From NCBI GenBank assembly GCA_021107345.1, contig JAIOSX010000245.1, positions 1 through 11,121 on the forward strand: a stretch of 11,121 bases of DNA. The letters run 5' to 3'. Source of the stretch: Candidatus Aegiribacteria sp. Its GTDB lineage: Bacteria > Fermentibacterota > Fermentibacteria > Fermentibacterales > Fermentibacteraceae. Shown here piece by piece: positions 6,970 through 11,121 of the stretch. The notes beneath the pieces are model-generated. The model saw only the letters and a program-made list of their open reading frames with translations, had not been told where the DNA came from and did not search any database. Position numbers and translations under genes: made by a program. Numbering within the stretch: position 1 is the stretch's first letter; each line of letters begins with the position of its first letter.

Positions 6970-6972
6970 TTG
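6958..6972 (+). promoter_or_regulatory. EF-G ribosome binding site with TTG start
   Basis: GGAAG (6958-6962) sits 7 bases before the TTG at 6970-6972. It supports the non-ATG start of EF-G. An ATG at 6951 is in another frame. Confidence 0.6.
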
Positions 6973-9045
6973 TCAAGGAAGTATTCTCTCAATCAGCTCC
7001 GTAATATAGGGATATTGGCGCATATTGATGCAGGTAAAACGACAGTATCGGAAAGGATACTGTTCTATACCGGCAAACTGCACAGAATGGGTGAAGTCCA
7101 TGACGGGAAAGCCGTAATGGACTGGATGGCTCAGGAGCAGGAGCGCGGAATTACAATAACAAGCGCCGCAACAGCAATCGTCTGGCGGGATCACATGATA
7201 AACCTTATAGATACCCCCGGTCACGTTGACTTTACAGTAGAAGTAGAACGCAGCCTCAGGGTACTTGATGGAGTGATAACTCTATTCTGCGCAGTCGGCG
7301 GTGTTGAACCTCAATCTGAAACTGTCTGGAGACAGACTGAAAAATACTCGGTACCCAGGATTGCCCTGGTTAACAAAATGGACAGGCTGGGAGCGGATTT
7401 CTACGGTGTCGTGGAGTCAATTCAGAAACAGCTTGGGGCCAATGCAGTACCGGTCGTAATACCTATTGGCTCCGAGGACAAATTTCGAGGTATTGTGGAC
7501 CTTGTAGACAACTGCGCGGTCTATTACGACAAATCCGACCGCGGAATGTCATGGCACGAAGAACCAGTTCCCGATGATATGCTCTCCGAAGCGGATAAAT
7601 GGAGGAAACATCTCATCGAGAAGGTAAGCGAAGTGGATGAGGACCTTTTCGATAAGTACTGCAAAGGAGAAGACATCACAAGCAAGGAACTCAGCCTTGC
7701 CATAAGGAAAGCCACCCATTCTCACGCTGTATGCCCTGTTCTGTGCAGTAGCGCATACAGGAATATGGGAGTTCAGAGGCTTCTGGATGCAGTTATATCC
7801 TATCTTCCGGGGCCGCTGGACCTGAAACCCATCAGCGGTAAGTGTCTTGAAGGTAATCCTATCGAACGCATTCCCAGAGATGATGGAAGACTTGCAGCCC
7901 TGGCGTTTAAAGTTGTCACTGACCGCCATGTAGGCAAACTGGTTTATGTGAGGGTCTATTCAGGTACGCTTCAATCCGGATCGTATGTATACAATTCATC
8001 GGAGAACAAGACGCAGAGGGCCGGAAGAATACTCCGTATGCATGCTGACAAAAGAGAAGCCGTTGATGCTCTTTACACGGGTGAAATAGGCGCCGTTACC
8101 GGTCTTCCCAACACATCAACAGGTGATACACTATGCTGCGAAGAGAACCCTATAATCCTGGAAGCAATCGAATTTCCCGCACCTGTCCTCAGCGTGGCCG
8201 TCATTCTTGAGAAAAAGGGAGAAAGGGATAAGCTTTCACGTGCCCTGGCCAAGCTGTCAGAGGAGGATCCCACATTCATAGTTTCTGCAAATCCCGAAAC
8301 ATCGGAAACCATTATTTCAGGAATGGGTGAGCTTCATCTGGAGATAATTCTGGACAGGCTGAAAAGGGAGTTCGCTGTTGAAGTTACCACCTCCCCCCCT
8401 CGAGTAGCCTACAGAGAAACCATTACGTCCACAGTCGATATTAATGAAAAGCTCTCCAAGCAGACCGGTGGCAAGGGGCAGTATGCACATGTCATCATGA
8501 CTCTTTCGCCCATGCCCGCCGGTCACGGTTTCGAATTCCGTAATAAAGTGAAGGGCGGCAATATTCCCCGTGAATACATACCGGCAGTCGAAAAGGGAAT
8601 CCTGGATGTAATGGCACGCGGAGTAATGGTTGATTTTCCCGTGGTTGACATCAAAGTAACATTGAATGACGGCTCTTTTCATGAAGTGGACTCCTCGGAG
8701 ATGGCTTTCAGGAGATGCGCAGAGTCGGCTTTCAGGAAAGCTTTCATGAAGGGAAACCCCCAACTGCTTGAACCTGTTATGAGTGTTTCCGTTACAACAC
8801 CTGAGGATTACTCGGGAAATGTTACCGGAAATATCTACGGGAAGCGGGGGAATATCACATCAATGGACAAGCAGGGAAATGCACAAATTGTAAAAGCACT
8901 CATTCCTCTTTCGGAAATGTTCGGGTACGCTACAGAACTCAGGAACATGAGCCAGGGAAGAGCATCATTCGCAATGCACTTTGAGTATTACAAAGCGGTT
9001 CCGTTCTCTATTGCTGAGCAGGTGCTTGAGGAACTTAAAAAGTAA
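6970..9045 (+). CDS. fusA: Translation elongation factor G
   Basis: EF-G is the GTPase that drives translocation and, with RRF, ribosome recycling. The 691-residue length is normal and all five domains are present. The G domain (about 1-285) has the P-loop AHIDAGKT (17-24), the [10 protein letters not shown] switch I region, DTPGH (81-85), NKMD (135-138) and a G5-like SSA. Domain II is about 290-400, domain III about 405-480 ([19 protein letters not shown]). Domain IV has GGKGQYAHV and the tip loop [10 protein letters not shown], which keeps the functionally important His. Domain V ends with [21 protein letters not shown]. The TTG start at 6970 gives [25 protein letters not shown], matching the family N-terminus; GGAAG lies 7 bases upstream and no in-frame ATG exists nearby. 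It stands alone, without rpsL, rpsG or tuf beside it. It could be the main EF-G moved out of the str operon, or one of two paralogues with divided translocation/recycling roles. Confidence 0.95.
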   Translation: MSRKYSLNQLRNIGILAHIDAGKTTVSERILFYTGKLHRMGEVHDGKAVMDWMAQEQERGITITSAATAIVWRDHMINLIDTPGHVDFTVEVERSLRVLDGVITLFCAVGGVEPQSETVWRQTEKYSVPRIALVNKMDRLGADFYGVVESIQKQLGANAVPVVIPIGSEDKFRGIVDLVDNCAVYYDKSDRGMSWHEEPVPDDMLSEADKWRKHLIEKVSEVDEDLFDKYCKGEDITSKELSLAIRKATHSHAVCPVLCSSAYRNMGVQRLLDAVISYLPGPLDLKPISGKCLEGNPIERIPRDDGRLAALAFKVVTDRHVGKLVYVRVYSGTLQSGSYVYNSSENKTQRAGRILRMHADKREAVDALYTGEIGAVTGLPNTSTGDTLCCEENPIILEAIEFPAPVLSVAVILEKKGERDKLSRALAKLSEEDPTFIVSANPETSETIISGMGELHLEIILDRLKREFAVEVTTSPPRVAYRETITSTVDINEKLSKQTGGKGQYAHVIMTLSPMPAGHGFEFRNKVKGGNIPREYIPAVEKGILDVMARGVMVDFPVVDIKVTLNDGSFHEVDSSEMAFRRCAESAFRKAFMKGNPQLLEPVMSVSVTTPEDYSGNVTGNIYGKRGNITSMDKQGNAQIVKALIPLSEMFGYATELRNMSQGRASFAMHFEYYKAVPFSIAEQVLEELKK

Positions 9046-9131
9046 TGCCTGATTAAAGGTAGCATTTTCAGATATTTACCGACTATCTCCAGTGTGATGG
9101 GGCGCAAATAATAATTGCACTCATGAATCCA
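9046..9131. other. Convergent intergenic gap without a recognisable terminator
   Basis: The 86 bases separate the stop codons of EF-G (plus) and the propeller gene (minus). I looked for a GC stem followed by a T-run on either strand and found none. Termination may be Rho-dependent or use a weak structure that cannot be recognised by eye. Confidence 0.4.
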
Positions 9132-10391
9132 TCATCTCAGCAGGCAAAGACCGGTTGTTTCCGTGATATTTCCGGATTGGATACTGCAGAAGTAAAGACC
9201 GGCTGCAACAGGTTCCCCGTTCTGTCTTCTTCCATCCCACTGCACCGAATGCTCTCCAGAGGCAAGTTCGGAACTCTTGAGGGTAGAAATAATCCTGCCG
9301 GAAAGATCATACACTTCAATTGATGTAAATCCAGGTTCTGAAAGCTCGAATGAAATGAATGCAGTTGAATGGAAAGGATTCGGGCTTGCACACAGACCAA
9401 GCAGGTGAGTAGGTTCCAGATTGATCCCTGTTCCTGTAACGGTGAAGTTTATGGTGTCTGCGGCAACAGGAACTCCTTCGTCGAAGGATGTGGCTATCAA
9501 TTCGTTTGATCCCACTTCTGCGAACAAATCGTCCAGGTAGGTGTACTTCAAGCCGGTTCCGAAGGCGTAGAGGTTCCAGTCTATACCAGCTATGTAAACA
9601 ACCCCGTCGGTGATGGCCGGGCTGGAGAATATCCAATTACTACCGGTTGCGTAAGACCAGATCTCTTCCCCTGTATCACAATCCAGAGCGATTACTCTGG
9701 CATTATCAGGATTATTCATCTCACCATAGAAAACAATACCATCAGCGATGCCGGAAGAGCCGTGTTGCTCACCTGGTACGGACCAGATGGTGTTGCCGGT
9801 ATAGGCATTAAGACAGTGGAAATTAACTACCTCGTCCCCGAAGTAGAGCCTGCCGTCATGATAGGCTGGAGTTGCTGTTATGAAACCGGACACAATAAAT
9901 GCCTCCCAGATGGTAATCCCTGTCATTGTATCGATTGCCCTCGCTTTGCCATCATCTCCGTTTATGTAAATCAAATTGTCCACAACAACCGGAGATGAGT
10001 CCCAGTAGCCCTGATAACTATCGGTGTTCTCCCATATGATCGAGCCTGTATTGGCATCCAGGGCATACAAAGGAGTTTCCTGATTTTGAACATATGTAGG
10101 AACAAATACCATGTCATTCCAGACAGTCATACAGCTCACCTGATTTCCGGAGAGCGTATCCGTCCATATTTCTGAACCAGTTTCTGCATCAAAGCAGTGG
10201 ACACTGGATATTTCCTGGGACCAGTTGTCATTTCGCCCACAATACACTCTACCATCAACAACTGCAGGTGTGCTTCCTTCCCAGTCGGCAGCACCGGTAG
10301 CCCAGATCCTTTCACCGGTCAGAGCATCCAGACACCACACTGAATCGCTGGCTGGCCCGGTTAAAACAGACAGTCTTTTTTTTATCCACAC
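9132..10391 (-). CDS. PQQ-like beta-propeller protein with FlgD-Ig/T9SS-like C-terminal tail, 5'-truncated
   Basis: A secreted-type protein whose first part is missing. The open frame gives 419 residues, but the first ~10 come from a GTG (10391) inside antisense YqgE sequence; real homology begins near residue 12-17 (position ~10355-10340). At least six PQQ-like propeller repeats follow at roughly 40-residue spacing, each with a D-x-x-TG-x-x-IW core: residues about 18-30, 64-76, 108-120, 150-162, 191-203 and 233-245. A last blade (NLYAFGTG) lies near 273. The last ~85 residues (SPNPFHSTAFISFELSEPG ... VYDLSGR ... GEHSVQWDGR ... AAGLYF) form a FlgD-Ig-like beta-sandwich. In FCB-group bacteria this acts as a C-terminal sorting or attachment domain of exported proteins. 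A signal peptide is expected in the missing part. It has no enzymatic residues that I can identify. The truncation coincides with the composition break at ~10350-10360. Confidence 0.75.
   Translation of the reverse strand: MWIKKRLSVLTGPASDSVWCLDALTGERIWATGAADWEGSTPAVVDGRVYCGRNDNWSQEISSVHCFDAETGSEIWTDTLSGNQVSCMTVWNDMVFVPTYVQNQETPLYALDANTGSIIWENTDSYQGYWDSSPVVVDNLIYINGDDGKARAIDTMTGITIWEAFIVSGFITATPAYHDGRLYFGDEVVNFHCLNAYTGNTIWSVPGEQHGSSGIADGIVFYGEMNNPDNARVIALDCDTGEEIWSYATGSNWIFSSPAITDGVVYIAGIDWNLYAFGTGLKYTYLDDLFAEVGSNELIATSFDEGVPVAADTINFTVTGTGINLEPTHLLGLCASPNPFHSTAFISFELSEPGFTSIEVYDLSGRIISTLKSSELASGEHSVQWDGRRQNGEPVAAGLYFCSIQSGNITETTGLCLLR
10348..10362. other. Putative chimeric junction / rearrangement breakpoint
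   Basis: Leftward the minus strand encodes propeller sequence from TGPASDSVWCLDALTGE onward. Rightward the plus strand encodes YqgE from GPVKTDSLFFIHTLGE onward. Both homologies converge on the bases GGCTGGCCCGGTT, so the breakpoint lies there to within about ten bases. Both genes lack their 5' ends. Base composition falls from about 47% GC to about 37% to the right. Confidence 0.7.
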
Positions 10392-10707
10392 ACTCGGAGA
10401 AATGGTTGAGGACAGTATTGAAATTATGGAAGGCCTTTATTGGGGTGGTGATGTGGAAATCGTCAAAGAATTAATATCTATAAACAGGATTTCACCAGGA
10501 GAGATAAAATTTTTCGCCGGATATTCAGGATGGATTGCCAAACAACTTGAAGGAGAACTGACAAAAAATTCCTGGCTTGTTTCCAATATCAATACAATCC
10601 AGGTAATGAGTGGTGATCCTGAAACACTCTGGGATAATACACTTCAAGAACTTGGTGAGGAATATGAATTCTGGACTTCCCTGCCAAATGACCCGACTTT
10701 AAATTAA
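10354..10707 (+). CDS. YqgE/AlgH (UPF0301) family protein, N-terminally truncated
   Basis: The last 117 residues of a YqgE/AlgH family protein. Full-length members are about 185-196 residues, so roughly 80 N-terminal residues are missing. Recognised features in order are GPVKTDSLFFIHTLGE (the family's GGPV-x-x-D-x-LF-x-x-H), DGLYxGGD-like EGLYWGGDVE, the FFAGYSGW motif, QLEGELTKNSWLV, and the C-terminal LWDNTLQELGEEYEFWTSLPNDPTLN. The style, especially the GPVxTDSLF and GLYWGGD segments, is that of Bacteroidota homologues. The family's biochemical role is poorly defined; in Pseudomonas AlgH is linked to alginate regulation. The frame stays open leftward to 10225, but that part is only the antisense of the propeller gene. 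A secondary ATG at 10402 would start after the conserved strand and make a broken product. DUF302 follows 12 bases downstream on the same strand. Confidence 0.85.
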   Translation, partial: GPVKTDSLFFIHTLGEMVEDSIEIMEGLYWGGDVEIVKELISINRISPGEIKFFAGYSGWIAKQLEGELTKNSWLVSNINTIQVMSGDPETLWDNTLQELGEEYEFWTSLPNDPTLN

Positions 10708-10719
10708 TTACATAACGAC

Positions 10720-11115
10720 ATGAAATATTACTTCAGCCGTACAGTCAGTGGCAATTTTAATGATATCATTGAGGAAGTAACCGGTTTGCTTAAGGAAATC
10801 GGATTTGGTGTTCTGACATCAATTGATGTGAAGGAAACCCTGAAAAAGAAAATTGATGTAGATTTCAAGAGTTACACAATTCTAGGTGCCTGTAATCCGC
10901 AATTTGCCTATAAAGCTATTAAAGCTGAAGATAAAATAGGCACATTGTTACCGTACAATGTTATAGTAATTGATCAGGGGAATAATAATATTGAGGTAGC
11001 AGCGATGGATCCAGTTGCTATGATGTCACAGATGGGAAATCCGCAACTGGAAGAAATTGCCGGGCAAGTGAATGAATTGTTAAAAAGTGCAATTGAAAAG
11101 ATCGGAGTAAAATAG
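10720..11115 (+). CDS. DUF302 family protein
   Basis: A complete 131-residue protein of the DUF302 (TT1751-like) family. Characteristic segments are GFGVLTSIDVKETLKKKIDVDF near the start, then SYTILGACNPQFAYKAIKAEDKIGTLLPYNVIV, and EVAAMDPVAMM toward the end. The function of the family is unknown; members are small alpha/beta proteins, some found fused to or beside metal- or redox-related genes. The ATG at 10720 is supported by the family N-terminus (MKYYFSRTV), but no Shine-Dalgarno sequence precedes it (ACATAACGAC), unlike the other genes in the window. It is AT-rich like the YqgE fragment upstream, and the 12-base spacing suggests both come from one operon of a different genome or region from the first 10.35 kb. 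Confidence 0.9.
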   Translation: MKYYFSRTVSGNFNDIIEEVTGLLKEIGFGVLTSIDVKETLKKKIDVDFKSYTILGACNPQFAYKAIKAEDKIGTLLPYNVIVIDQGNNNIEVAAMDPVAMMSQMGNPQLEEIAGQVNELLKSAIEKIGVK

Positions 11116-11121
11116 ACATTA

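Noticed and set aside
8317..8763. Minus-strand 148-residue open frame within EF-G
   Set aside because: It is a shadow of the strongly conserved EF-G domains III-V.
10225..10353. N-terminal extension of the YqgE frame from ATG 10225
   Set aside because: It is the exact antisense of the propeller coding sequence, shows no YqgE similarity, and only stays open by chance across the junction.
10376..10383. Run of eight T as a possible terminator
   Set aside because: No GC-rich hairpin precedes it, and it encodes the conserved LFF of the YqgE LFFIH motif.

Overview
The window looks like a metagenome contig. About 10.35 kb comes from one bacterium of roughly 47-48% GC, and the last ~0.77 kb is clearly more AT-rich. 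The main part has strong Shine-Dalgarno sites, frequent TTG/GTG starts, a lipoprotein with the C-x-x-x-x-P-x-G-G-P-x-D-x-x-P-P signature typical of Bacteroidetes-related bacteria, and a beta-propeller protein with a C-terminal FlgD-Ig/T9SS-like tail. Together these suggest a lineage of the FCB group (for example a candidate phylum such as Fermentibacteria or WOR-3). That placement is inference from protein style, not a search result.

Layout: positions 1-5961 are one tightly packed minus-strand unit, in transcription order tRNA-Leu(UAA), mutL, miaA, a ParB-type HTH/TPR protein, an Ig-like lipoprotein, and a 2x[4Fe-4S] ferredoxin-nitroreductase cut by the window edge. The protein genes overlap one another by 1 to about 26-32 bases, which implies translational coupling. 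A plausible promoter lies just upstream of the tRNA. Next upstream (6038-6853, minus) is a GNAT acetyltransferase, divergent from a complete EF-G gene (6970-9045, plus). EF-G converges on a PQQ-like beta-propeller secreted protein (9132-~10350, minus).

At about 10350-10360 the propeller gene, missing its 5' end, meets back to back a YqgE/AlgH gene (plus) that also lacks its 5' end (~80 residues). YqgE is followed by a complete DUF302 gene. The composition change, the lack of a Shine-Dalgarno site before DUF302, and the simultaneous loss of both N-termini point to a chimeric join. It could be an assembly artefact or a real rearrangement. The YqgE variant resembles Bacteroidota homologues.

Functionally, the long minus-strand unit links DNA mismatch repair (mutL) and tRNA modification (miaA), an adjacency common in bacteria, with a less usual set of downstream genes: a DNA-binding/TPR protein, an envelope lipoprotein and a redox enzyme. 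No CRISPR array, insertion sequence, integrase or defence system was recognised.
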